A DNA stretch of 17,805 bases from Angelakisella sp. (lineage in GTDB: Bacteria > Bacillota > Clostridia > Oscillospirales > Ruminococcaceae). Position 1 is the stretch's first letter, and each line of letters begins with the position of its first letter. This document shows positions 1 to 6,848 of the stretch, one piece after another. Made by a program: the position numbers and the translations under genes. The stretch lies in the NCBI GenBank assembly GCA_022795575.1, contig JAAWGY010000019.1:1-17805 (forward strand), in the 5' to 3' direction. Below the pieces are notes generated by a model. That model searched no databases and was not told where the DNA came from. It saw only the letters and a program-made list of their open reading frames with translations.

Positions 1-240
1 GAAAGCCATCAAGGCTTCCTGCGTTTTTGGGGCTTCGGCAGCTGAAAAAGCTCCTCGCCCAGCTGTATGCCGCCAATTCTGATGATTGCTATAAGAGCCG
101 CCTGCGGCGGTTGCGCCTGGAAAAAATCTTGCAATACAGCAAGTATTCTGCGAAGCAGACGTGCCCAAAGGGCTCCGAGATTTTTTGCCTTGCAGGACGA
201 AAAAATACCCGTCCATTCGGCGCACCAGGAGATCTTGAAT
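1..240. repeat. Degenerate palindromic repeat DNA (foldback-element relics)
   Basis: No gene is supported here. The reverse complement of about 1-70 aligns with the partial repeat at 17702-17805; both share GGCGAGGA, a CTTTTT/ATTTTT stretch and the block CCAAAAACGCAGGAA. From about 105 to 205 the + strand resembles the complete element at 14482-14644: CCTGCGGCG, then a spacer, then GCCTTGCAGG followed by an A-rich run. The stretch therefore looks like one copy cut by the window edge plus a second decayed copy. Similarity is by eye and imperfect. The open frames across it are low-complexity by-products of the palindromes. Confidence 0.6.
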
Positions 241-296
241 AGGCTCTGAGAGAGCAGGGGAAAAGCGGCAAGGAAACGGGGAAGGGGAGAGGCGGC

Positions 297-743
297 TTGA
301 CAATCTGGCTTCCGCTGGAGCGGTGGAGGGAACAACGGGTGTTTTGGCTGGGGCTTTCCCGCCCGGCTCCACAGCCGGTGCGGCTGATCCTCCAGCCCCT
401 TTTGCCCACCCGGGAGACGGAGGGGGACCCCCGCTGGGAGGAGTGGCATTGTTACCTCTTTCCCCTGGCTATTGGGATGGGGGACTACCGGCGGCTGCTG
501 GCGGGCTGCTTTGCCTGCGCCTACCCCACCCGGGACGCCATCGATGGCACCCCGGCGGCGGCGCTGGACCCCTGCTCCCCCAACTGGCTGGCGGCGGGGG
601 ATTGGGAGAGGATCACGGCGGCGGTCCGGCGGGAGATGGCCGGGGCTTCCCGAAAGAAGGCCCGGTTCTACGACCGCTTTCTCCGGTGGACCGAAGCGGC
701 GCTGACCCATACCGATATCATCATCGCGGATGGAAACCAATAA
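297..743 (+). CDS. Hypothetical protein (148 aa) upstream of radA
   Basis: I do not recognise this family. The frame opens with TTG at 297, preceded by a purine-rich AAGGGGAGAGG ribosome site about 5 bases upstream. It ends 15 bases before radA, whose own ribosome site AAGGAG overlaps the end of this gene, so the two are probably co-transcribed. The product is soluble: no signal peptide or membrane helix is visible. It is rich in W, R and A, has a Cys-containing central region (GCFACAYPTRD) and ends in a DIIIADGNQ tail. GC-rich third positions match neighbouring genes, supporting real coding. It lies directly after repeat DNA, so a truncated 5' end or a different start cannot be excluded. Confidence 0.6.
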   Translation: MTIWLPLERWREQRVFWLGLSRPAPQPVRLILQPLLPTRETEGDPRWEEWHCYLFPLAIGMGDYRRLLAGCFACAYPTRDAIDGTPAAALDPCSPNWLAAGDWERITAAVRREMAGASRKKARFYDRFLRWTEAALTHTDIIIADGNQ

Positions 744-758
744 AGGAGCAACGGGAAA

Positions 759-2153
759 ATGGCAGGAAAAAGCAAGGCGAAAACGGTATATGTTTGCACC
801 CAGTGCGGCTGCGAGGCCCCCAAGTGGCAGGGAAAATGCCCCGACTGCGGCAGCTGGAACTCCTTTGTGGAGGAAACCCGGGTGACGGGGGGCTCCGCCG
901 CCAAATCAGCCGCGGCGGAGCGCCGGGCCGCCCCCGCCAAGGTGCGGCCGCTGGCCGAGGTATCGGCGGACGAATCGGTGCGGTACCGTACCGGCATGAA
1001 AGAGCTGGACCGGGTGCTGGGGGGCGGCATCGTCCCCGGGGCGGCTATCCTGGTCTGCGGCGACCCGGGCATCGGCAAATCTACCGTTCTCCTCCAGATG
1101 TGCCGCACCATCCAGCCCGGGCTGCGGGTTCTCTATGTATCCGGGGAGGAGAGTATGCGCCAGGTAAAGCTCCGGGCCAACCGTTTGAGGGTGGCAGGGG
1201 AGAACGTCCTCCTCACCTCCTCCACCGATGCCGAGGAGATTTACGAGACGGTTCTGGCGGAAAAGCCGGATGTGGTGGTGGTGGACTCCATCCAGACCAT
1301 CAGCCTCTCCGCCATCACCTCCTCCGCCGGCAGCGTAACCCAGGTGCGGGAGTGCACCCAGCTGCTGATCAACGCCTGCAAGGGCAGCGAGATCCCCCTT
1401 TTTATTGTGGGCCACGTCAACAAGGACGGGGGCATTGCCGGGCCCAAGGTGCTGGAGCACATGGTGGATACCGTCCTCTACTTTGAGGGGGACCGCAACC
1501 TCAGCTACCGCATCCTCCGGGCCATCAAAAACCGCTTTGGCTCCACCAACGAAATCGGCGTCTTTGAGATGAGCGGCGGCGGCCTTTTGGAGGTGGAAAA
1601 CCCCTCCGAGGCGCTGCTTTCCGGCCGGCCCACCGATGTTTCCGGCACCTGCATCACCTGTATGATGGAGGGGACCCGGCCCATCCTGGTGGAGGTCCAG
1701 GCCCTCATCGCCAAAACCAGCTTCGGCAACCCCCGCCGGGTGCCCACCGGCTTCGATTTTAACCGTACCGCCCTCCTGATCGCCGTGCTGGAAAAACGGG
1801 GCGGGTATTTTATGGGCAACCTGGACGTCTTTATCAACGCCGCCGGCGGAATGCGCATCGACGACCCCGGGGCCGACCTGGCGGTGGCCCTCTGCATGGT
1901 CTCCAACCTCCTGGACAAGCCCGTCGATTCCAAGCTGCTGGCCCTGGGGGAGATTGGGCTGGCGGGGGAGGTGCGCCCGGTGGGGCTGGCGCAGCAGCGG
2001 GTAGGGGAGGCCTACCGCCTGGGCTTTACCACCTTTATCCTCCCCAAAAGCAGCCTGCGCACCATCGACCAGGGCCAGTACCCCGGGGCGGTGTTCCACG
2101 GGGTATCCAGCATCGGGGAGGCGTTCACCGGCCTTCGGATGGGCCGCCGCTGA
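759..2153 (+). CDS. radA: DNA repair protein RadA
   Basis: RadA (Sms) is a RecA-like ATPase that promotes branch migration and processing of recombination intermediates in the cytoplasm. The 464-aa product has normal family length and all expected parts in order. An N-terminal C4 zinc finger uses C13, C16, C27 and C30. The Walker A motif GDPGIGKST is at 101-109 and the Walker B strand DVVVVDSIQT at 171-180. The RadA-specific KNRFG motif is at 257-261, followed by a Lon-protease-like C-terminal domain from about 285. The start has AAGGAG 11 bases upstream. A hairpin with a U-run at 2379-2435 probably ends the transcript. The 3' 29 bases overlap a small gene on the opposite strand. Confidence 0.98.
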   Translation: MAGKSKAKTVYVCTQCGCEAPKWQGKCPDCGSWNSFVEETRVTGGSAAKSAAAERRAAPAKVRPLAEVSADESVRYRTGMKELDRVLGGGIVPGAAILVCGDPGIGKSTVLLQMCRTIQPGLRVLYVSGEESMRQVKLRANRLRVAGENVLLTSSTDAEEIYETVLAEKPDVVVVDSIQTISLSAITSSAGSVTQVRECTQLLINACKGSEIPLFIVGHVNKDGGIAGPKVLEHMVDTVLYFEGDRNLSYRILRAIKNRFGSTNEIGVFEMSGGGLLEVENPSEALLSGRPTDVSGTCITCMMEGTRPILVEVQALIAKTSFGNPRRVPTGFDFNRTALLIAVLEKRGGYFMGNLDVFINAAGGMRIDDPGADLAVALCMVSNLLDKPVDSKLLALGEIGLAGEVRPVGLAQQRVGEAYRLGFTTFILPKSSLRTIDQGQYPGAVFHGVSSIGEAFTGLRMGRR

Positions 2154-2289
2154 CCTCCCCGGGCGTTTCCAGGTAGATACAGCGGTTTTCCAGAGGCCCC
2201 TTGGGGTTGGGGATGGCGCAGGGGTGCTCCAGAACACAGTAGCCATCCTGCTGATGGATGCAGTTTTCGCTGCAAACGATAAGATTCAC
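2125..2289 (-). CDS. Small Cys-rich protein, GTG start, overlapping radA 3' end
   Basis: This 54-aa reading frame starts with GTG at 2289, nine bases after a perfect AAGGAGGTG ribosome site (2299-2307), and stops inside radA. The protein begins MNLIVCSENCIHQQDGYC and has five cysteines (C6, C10, C18, C24, C37), one histidine near C10, and a second CIYL patch. From memory, short Clostridia proteins with a C-x3-C-x-H-Q-x-x-G-Y-C start exist, some labelled 'hydroxymyristoyl-ACP dehydratase' without functional basis. The Cys/His spacing suggests metal binding, which is inference. It is transcribed convergently with radA and overlaps it by 29 bases. The strong ribosome site and family-like N-terminus make it a real gene in my view. 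Confidence 0.8.
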   Translation of the reverse strand: MNLIVCSENCIHQQDGYCVLEHPCAIPNPKGPLENRCIYLETPGEVSGGPSEGR

Positions 2290-2378
2290 CGGTCAAACAC
2301 CTCCTTGCCCCATAGTTTCCGGCCATCGGCCCCGATTATTCCGCAAAAATTTTCTTGCTGCCCCGGTCATATTTTCCA

Positions 2379-2435
2379 ACGGTTTTGGGAAACTATCCTT
2401 CAGAAGAAGGGTAGGCTTCTTCAAAACCGTTTTTT
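2379..2435 (+). terminator. Two-level hairpin with U-run: radA terminator or leader attenuator
   Basis: Outer arms ACGGTTTTG (2379-2387) and CAAAACCGT (2422-2430) pair perfectly and are followed by six Ts. An inner stem pairs CTATCCTTC (2393-2401) with GAAGGGTAG (2406-2414) around an AGAA loop. It lies 20 bases before the next start codon on the same strand. It could therefore end radA transcripts or act as an attenuator for the downstream transporter genes. Confidence 0.75.
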
Positions 2436-2455
2436 GATGGGGAGGAACTGTAGCC

Positions 2456-3481
2456 ATGCACAAGAGGATCGCCCTGATTGCCCTGTTTGGAGTTATCGCG
2501 CTGCTGGGGCTGCTGCCGGGGCTGATTTTACAGCAGGTGGACCGCTATCAGGTCCTCTCTCCCCAGCTGGTGCAGTACCGCCCCAGCATCCGGTGCGAGG
2601 GCGTCGTCTGCCCCGCCGAAAGCTACGACCTGCTGGCCTCCGGCCTTTACCGGGTGGAGGAACGGTACCGCTCCCTGGGAGACCGGGTGCAGCAGGGGGA
2701 GATTCTGGCGCTGCTGGCCCCGGTGGGCCGGGACCCGGTGCTTTACCTGCAAACCGGGGGCAGCGGCCTTGGGGCGGAGGATGACCTTGCCGCGCTGGCC
2801 AAGAGCTACGGGCTGGAGGGGATGGACCTGCCGTCGGGGGCCGGCGGGGTGCTGGCCATCCAGGGGAGCGGGGAAGAGGAGCCCATCCCCGTCACCTCCC
2901 CCTTAGACGGGGTGCTCACCAAGGAGGCGCCCGCCCCGGGGAGCGTGGTGACACCCGGGGGGACCGTCTGCGCGGTGGAGGGCCGGGGGGAGTATTTCGC
3001 CCGGCTGACGGTGGGGGAGAAGGACGCCGCCAAGCTGACGGTGGGCAACGAGGTCATCCTCACCGGGGAGGGGGTTGGGCTGACGGCCTGCTCCGGCGTC
3101 CTCTCCAAAATCTACCCCGGCGCCCGCAAGGAGCGCAGCGGTACCATGGTCCAGAACGTGGTGGATATCGAGGTGTCCATCCAGCCGGGGAGCCAGGAAA
3201 TCCGCCCCGGATTCACTGTGAAGGCGCAAATCTTTACAGCCGACCAGCGGGAGATGCTGGTGCTCCCCTATGAATCGGTACGGCAGGACCAGGAGAACCA
3301 GGAGTATGTTATGGTGGCGGGGAGCTACCGCCTGGAAAAGCGCCCCATCGTCACCGGGCAGGAGACCAGCGACGGTATCGAGGTTTTGGAGGGGCTTGCC
3401 GCCGGGGAGCTGGTAACGGTGCCGGAGGGGAGCCAGGCCGAGGGGACCAGGAGCCGGTATCTTTTGGAGTGGGAGGAATAG
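2456..3481 (+). CDS. HlyD/MacA-like membrane-fusion (adaptor) protein
   Basis: This 341-aa protein resembles the periplasmic-adaptor-like subunits that accompany MacB-type ABC permeases in Gram-positive bacteria. A single N-terminal membrane anchor (about residues 5-26) precedes an extracytoplasmic part. That part contains a split lipoyl/biotinyl-like region (SLGDRVQQGEILALL, later SPLDGVLTKEAPAPGSVV), a beta-barrel segment with RPGFTVKAQIF, and a C-terminal membrane-proximal domain (LEGLAAGELVTVPEGSQ). The ribosome site GGGGAGG lies about ten bases before ATG. The permease gene starts five bases after its stop, so the two are translationally close and probably form one complex. No ATP-binding subunit is adjacent. 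The substrate is not deducible. Confidence 0.87.
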   Translation: MHKRIALIALFGVIALLGLLPGLILQQVDRYQVLSPQLVQYRPSIRCEGVVCPAESYDLLASGLYRVEERYRSLGDRVQQGEILALLAPVGRDPVLYLQTGGSGLGAEDDLAALAKSYGLEGMDLPSGAGGVLAIQGSGEEEPIPVTSPLDGVLTKEAPAPGSVVTPGGTVCAVEGRGEYFARLTVGEKDAAKLTVGNEVILTGEGVGLTACSGVLSKIYPGARKERSGTMVQNVVDIEVSIQPGSQEIRPGFTVKAQIFTADQREMLVLPYESVRQDQENQEYVMVAGSYRLEKRPIVTGQETSDGIEVLEGLAAGELVTVPEGSQAEGTRSRYLLEWEE

Positions 3482-3486
3482 AGAAG

Positions 3487-4668
3487 ATGGAGCTTTTGCG
3501 GACAGCGGCCAGAAGCATCCTTTCCCAGCGGGCCCAGCTTTCCCTCACCCTCTGCGGAATCGCCATCGGCGTTTTTTCGGTGCTGATCATCTCCGCCATC
3601 GGCTCGGCGGGGCAGGAGGTCATCAACCGGGAGCTGGAGAAGCTGGGCTTTGGCTGTCTCACCATCACCGCCGCCCAAAAGGAGCTGAACACCCTAAGCG
3701 GCGACGACCTGCTGGCGGTAAGCGCCATGCCGGAGGTATCGGTGGCGGCCCCCCTTAACACCAGCATCGGCCGGGCGGTGATGCGGGACTACGCCGGGGA
3801 GGTGCTGCTCTGCGGGGTGGACCAAAACGCCGGGGAGGTCATCCAGCTGACACTGACAAGCGGAAGACTTTTACAGGAGAGCGACGTTGCCGCCGGGACC
3901 AACTGCTGTGTCATCGATGAAAAGCTGGCCTACGCCTTTTACAAGCGGACCAACATCGTCGGCAAGGAGATGGAGATCACCGTGGACCAGGGAACCGAGA
4001 CTTTTACCATCGTCGGGGTGGTGGACGGGGAGGGGAACGCGCTGAAAAACCTGGCCGGGGACTATATCCCGTCCTTTGTTTACATCCCCTACACCGCCCA
4101 CCAGTCCCTCTGCCGCAGCTCGGTCATCGACCAGCTTTTCATCAAAGCGGCCCCTGGCCAGGATCCCCAGGAGGCGGGGGAGCGGATCGCGGCCTTTCTC
4201 AACCGTTCCGCCGGGTACAAAAACCTTTACCGCTGCCAGGACCTTGCCCTCCAAAAGGAGCGCCTGGACGCCATCCTCCAGGGGGTGACGCTGGTTCTTT
4301 CCGCCATCGGGGGCATCTCGCTGGTGGTTTCCGGCCTCAGCATCATGACCATGATGACGGCGGCGGTGCGGGACCGCACCCGGGAGATCGGCATCAAACG
4401 GGCGGTAGGGGCCAAAACCCGCCATATCCTGGGGGAATTTATGGCGGAAGCGGTTCTGCTCACCCTGGGGGGCAGCTGCCTGGGCCTTGTTGCCAGCGGC
4501 GGACTGACCTTGGCGGCGGGGAAGCTCACCGGGCTGTCCTTCCCGCTGCAATGGGGGACAATTGGGGCTGTGCTCTTGTTTTCGGCGGGGATCGGTGTTA
4601 TATTTGGAGTGTACCCCGCCAGATTGGCATCCCGGCTGCGGCCGGTGGAGGCGCTGCGGTATGAGTAA
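3487..4668 (+). CDS. MacB/FtsX-type ABC transporter permease
   Basis: The 393-aa product has the standard layout of this family. A first membrane helix lies near residues 18-40 (LTLCGIAIGVFSVLIISAIG). A large extracytoplasmic MacB_PCD-like domain runs to about 260, and an FtsX domain with three helices fills the C-terminus. The cytoplasmic motif REIGIKRAVGA and the closing YPARLASRLRPVEALRYE are typical of the family. I chose ATG 3487 because GGAGG sits ten bases upstream; an upstream GTG at 3469 would overlap the previous gene. MacB itself carries a fused ATPase, but this protein does not, and no separate ATPase is in the window. It presumably works with the preceding adaptor protein. Confidence 0.9.
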   Translation: MELLRTAARSILSQRAQLSLTLCGIAIGVFSVLIISAIGSAGQEVINRELEKLGFGCLTITAAQKELNTLSGDDLLAVSAMPEVSVAAPLNTSIGRAVMRDYAGEVLLCGVDQNAGEVIQLTLTSGRLLQESDVAAGTNCCVIDEKLAYAFYKRTNIVGKEMEITVDQGTETFTIVGVVDGEGNALKNLAGDYIPSFVYIPYTAHQSLCRSSVIDQLFIKAAPGQDPQEAGERIAAFLNRSAGYKNLYRCQDLALQKERLDAILQGVTLVLSAIGGISLVVSGLSIMTMMTAAVRDRTREIGIKRAVGAKTRHILGEFMAEAVLLTLGGSCLGLVASGGLTLAAGKLTGLSFPLQWGTIGAVLLFSAGIGVIFGVYPARLASRLRPVEALRYE

Positions 4669-4691
4669 GGGAAAAAAGGCGATGAGCGGCG

Positions 4692-5441
4692 ATGGATTTT
4701 GTAGAAAGCCCCAACCTTCCCCGGGGACAGGTGAGGCTCTGCGTGATGTCGGGACAGTACCCGGAGCTCTGCCGCAGTGTGGAGGCGCTGGGGGTGGAGG
4801 TGGTGCGGACCGGCCCCTGTCCCGGCCTTCCGGAGCCGGTGGCCTGTCACGGGGACCTGCAGCTCTGCCACTTAGGGGGGGCGGACCTCCTGCTGGAGCC
4901 CCGGGCCCCGGGCCTTATGGCGGACCTTACCCGGAGGAGCTTCCGCTGCCGCGGAGTCTCCCGCCCGGCGGGCAGTGTGTACCCCGAAGATGTCCGCCTG
5001 GGGATGCTGCTGCTGGCCCCTTTCTGTTTTGGCGAGATGGGGGCGGCGGCAGCTGAGGCGGTGGATTTTCTCCGCCGGAGGGACTGGGAGCTGGTCCACA
5101 GCCGGCAGGGGTACGCCCGCTGCTCGGTGGCGGTGGCCGGGGAAGGGGGCTGTATCACCGCCGATCCCACCCTGTACGGGCTGCTGAGGGAGCGGGGGGT
5201 GGACTGTTTGAGGATTGCCCCCGGGGACATCCGCCTGCCCGGCTACGACACCGGATTTTTGGGGGGCTGCTGCGGCCTGCTGGCCCCGGACCGGATGGCC
5301 TTTACCGGCAGCCTGGCCCGTTACCGGGAGGGGGAACGGGTGGCGGACTGGCTGCGGAAGAGGGGGATTGCCCCGGTATTCCTCAGCGATGGGCCGCTAA
5401 TAGATATTGGCGGCATCCTGCCGCTGATGGAGGAGCGATAA
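4692..5441 (+). CDS. DUF6873-type GME-fold protein
   Basis: This 249-aa soluble protein opens with a characteristic SPNLPRGQV segment. It contains ACHGDLQLCH (H53, D55, H60), DTGFLGGCCG (186-195) and DGPLIDIGGILPL (233-245). From memory these are marks of DUF6873, a Clostridia family with the guanidino-modifying-enzyme (amidinotransferase-like) fold. The paired Cys at 193-194 and the HGD/H residues are plausible active-site candidates, but no reaction is known to me. It starts 23 bases after the permease stop with only a weak ribosome site, so it may be the last gene of that operon. The frame converges on the TetR gene with a 16-base gap and no obvious terminator. Confidence 0.75.
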   Translation: MDFVESPNLPRGQVRLCVMSGQYPELCRSVEALGVEVVRTGPCPGLPEPVACHGDLQLCHLGGADLLLEPRAPGLMADLTRRSFRCRGVSRPAGSVYPEDVRLGMLLLAPFCFGEMGAAAAEAVDFLRRRDWELVHSRQGYARCSVAVAGEGGCITADPTLYGLLRERGVDCLRIAPGDIRLPGYDTGFLGGCCGLLAPDRMAFTGSLARYREGERVADWLRKRGIAPVFLSDGPLIDIGGILPLMEER

Positions 5442-5457
5442 TCTGACGTCTGCCGGA

Positions 5458-5970
5458 TCAGGCCCGCCCCTGGTACTCGCTGCGGATGATCTCCGCCATC
5501 TCCTCCGGAGTCTCCCGGCAGCCGTTGTCCAGCCACATTTTGACGATGGCGTCAAAACCGCCCCGGAAAAACTCCATGTGGTAGTGGACATACCGCTGGT
5601 CAAAATACCTTTGGGCCAGGCCTCGGTCGTACCGTTCGGCATCGTAGCGGGAACCGCCCAGCTTGAAGTAGGTGAGGTAGCGCAGGCGGTTTTCCCGCAT
5701 ATGGCGGAACAGGTTGAGGTAGTCGCTGCCGCTGATGTTCTCCGGATCGAACAGGAAAACGACCTCCTCCTCCAGCCGTTTCCTCACCTTTTCCGCCATG
5801 TCGTAAATATCCAGATAGTTGGCGTAAAAGGTGCTGCGGTTTAGCCCGCACCGTTTGCAGAGGTCAGCGACCGCTATTTCCCGCAGCTCCATCTCCTGTA
5901 ACAGGTCCATAAACATCGTTTCCAGCCGCTCCACCGACTGCCGCCGGCGGCGGTTATTTTTTGTGTTCAT
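5458..5970 (-). CDS. TetR/AcrR-family transcriptional regulator
   Basis: A 170-aa DNA-binding regulator. The N-terminal helix-turn-helix is clear at about residues 32-58 (VADLCKRCGLNRSTFYANYL), including the TetR-typical F-Y-x-x-Y ending. The ligand domain, with HMRENRLRYLTYF and a long C-terminal helix pair, resembles the TetR_C_8 group found in Firmicutes. ATG 5970 was chosen because GGAGGAAG stands eight bases before it; the upstream frame extends only five residues. It is divergent from a small membrane protein gene, with overlapping -10 boxes, so autoregulation plus control of that gene is the natural inference. The ligand is unknown. Confidence 0.92.
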   Translation of the reverse strand: MNTKNNRRRRQSVERLETMFMDLLQEMELREIAVADLCKRCGLNRSTFYANYLDIYDMAEKVRKRLEEEVVFLFDPENISGSDYLNLFRHMRENRLRYLTYFKLGGSRYDAERYDRGLAQRYFDQRYVHYHMEFFRGGFDAIVKMWLDNGCRETPEEMAEIIRSEYQGRA

Positions 5971-6014
5971 CCGGCTTCCTCCCATTATCCCAACAGTTGT
6001 CTGTAAATTGATGA

Positions 6015-6043
6015 TTGTTTTGCTCTGCTGGCAACATTATACT
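6015..6043 (+). promoter_or_regulatory. Promoter for the 6105 membrane-protein gene
   Basis: A -35 box TTGTTT (6015-6020), a 17-base spacer and a -10 box TATACT (6038-6043) face the gene at 6105. The predicted start of transcription is near 6050, giving a leader of about 55 bases. The -10 overlaps the opposite-strand -10 of the TetR gene. Confidence 0.68.
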
Positions 6044-6065
6044 ATACCTTGCAATTAGACAACAA
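6036..6065 (-). promoter_or_regulatory. Promoter for the TetR gene, overlapping the divergent promoter
   Basis: On the minus strand a perfect TATAAT (6036-6041) is preceded by TTGTTG (6060-6065) at 18 bases; TTGTCT at 15 bases is an alternative -35. The -10 boxes of both strands share the same six to eight bases, so the two polymerases must compete. Confidence 0.6.
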
Positions 6066-6081
6066 CAGTTTGCTTTGCAAG
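6048..6081. promoter_or_regulatory. Candidate TetR operator (inverted repeat)
   Basis: CTTGCAA (6048-6054) and TTGCAAG (6075-6081) form a perfect 7-bp inverted repeat around 20 bases, just downstream of the + strand -10. A separate short palindrome CAACAGTTG lies at 5991-5999 beside the TetR start. Either could be the regulator's site; this is inference from position. Confidence 0.4.
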
Positions 6082-6104
6082 TATGACAACGGAGGAATTT
6101 ACAG

Positions 6105-6479
6105 ATGAAAAAGAGCAGCTTTATGGCAATGATGTTTGGGACGGTAAGCGGAATGCTGTTTGCGTTGGGGATGTGTATGGTGATGATCCCGGAGTGGGGG
6201 GCATTTCGGCCGGGTGTCGTCTTGGGATGTGTTGGCCTGGTGCTGGGGCTCATCACCATCCTGGTATGGCGGAGGATGGAGCACAAGGAGCCGGTCCGGC
6301 TATCGGGAAGGGCGTTGCTCCTTGTCCTTTTCGGGATGATCGGGGCCCTGGCCCTGGGGGTGGGGATGTGCTACTGTATGGTCTGGAACAGCATGGTTAA
6401 GGGCATTGTCATCGGCCTTGGGGGCATTTTGGCCTTGCTTTGCCTTGTGCCGCTGGGGAAGGGGATTCGGGAGGAGTGA
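6105..6479 (+). CDS. Small four-helix membrane protein
   Basis: The 124-aa product is strongly hydrophobic, with four predicted membrane helices at about residues 7-29, 37-56, 67-92 and 97-118. Short charged loops separate them (WRRMEHKEPVRLSGR between helices 2 and 3). It begins MKKSSFMAMMFGTVSGM, is rich in M, G and L, and has no motif I recognise. ATG is preceded by GGAGG at nine bases. Because it is divergent from a TetR gene across overlapping promoters, it is the likely target of that regulator and may be a drug- or stress-responsive membrane protein. That role is inference only. The next small gene starts seven bases after its stop. Confidence 0.78.
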   Translation: MKKSSFMAMMFGTVSGMLFALGMCMVMIPEWGAFRPGVVLGCVGLVLGLITILVWRRMEHKEPVRLSGRALLLVLFGMIGALALGVGMCYCMVWNSMVKGIVIGLGGILALLCLVPLGKGIREE

Positions 6480-6486
6480 CAGAAGG

Positions 6487-6681
6487 ATGGCAAAATCGAG
6501 GCTGCAAAGGGTAAACCAAAAAATCGCCGAGATGGTTGTGGACACGTTTGGGAAAATCGAATCAGCCGTTGTTGGCGGCTACACCCAAATCGAAGATGGT
6601 TTTGTGGGGTGGTATCTTGTCCGGGAAGGGGAGACGACGGCAGAAGCCAAGGAACGGCTGAAAAGAAGGGTAGGGGAGTGA
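6487..6681 (+). CDS. 64-aa protein with internal VxxxY/FxxIE repeats
   Basis: The frame starts at ATG 6487 with AGAAGG immediately before it and GAGGAG further upstream, seven bases after the preceding stop, so it is probably translated from the same message. The protein starts MAKSRLQRVNQKIAEMVVD. It carries two related segments (VVDTFGKIES and VVGGYTQIEDGFV), then a YLVREGETTAEAKERLKRR tail. I recall small Clostridia proteins with the same head (QK.NEKIAE), a variable number of VVGGYKKIEDGFV copies and the same REGET..EAK.RLK tail. No function is known to me. It is soluble and probably helical. A bidirectional terminator follows at 6806. Confidence 0.75.
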   Translation: MAKSRLQRVNQKIAEMVVDTFGKIESAVVGGYTQIEDGFVGWYLVREGETTAEAKERLKRRVGE

Positions 6682-6805
6682 CTTATTGCCTGCTCCCCAT
6701 GGTCTGGCGGGTTTTCTGGCAGTTTTTTGGACACTTTTGGTACAGTAGTAATCCGAAGCAACGGATCCCTTTCCTATTTCGCTAAAAAAGAAGCTCTGAC
6801 TGCAA

Positions 6806-6839
6806 AAAAGTCCTCCGCCCAATAGGGCAGGGGACTTTT
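6806..6839. terminator. Bidirectional terminator
   Basis: Arms 6806-6820 and 6825-6839 pair AAAAGTCC...GCCC with GGGC...GGACTTTT around a 4-base loop, with one mismatch and one G-U pair. A and T runs on both sides let it serve the + strand genes ending at 6681 and the - strand gene ending at 6849. Confidence 0.8.
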
Positions 6840-6848
6840 ACGATGCTT

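Noticed and set aside
27..242. 71-aa frame near the left edge
   Set aside because: Lies wholly in palindromic repeat sequence; such frames recur as translations of the repeat.
323..1486. 387-aa + strand frame across the hypothetical gene and radA
   Set aside because: Low-complexity Gly/Arg/Pro translation, out of frame with both real genes.
906..2246. 446-aa frame antisense to radA
   Set aside because: Gly/Pro/His-rich shadow of a GC-rich gene, no ribosome site, and radA on the other strand is unambiguous.
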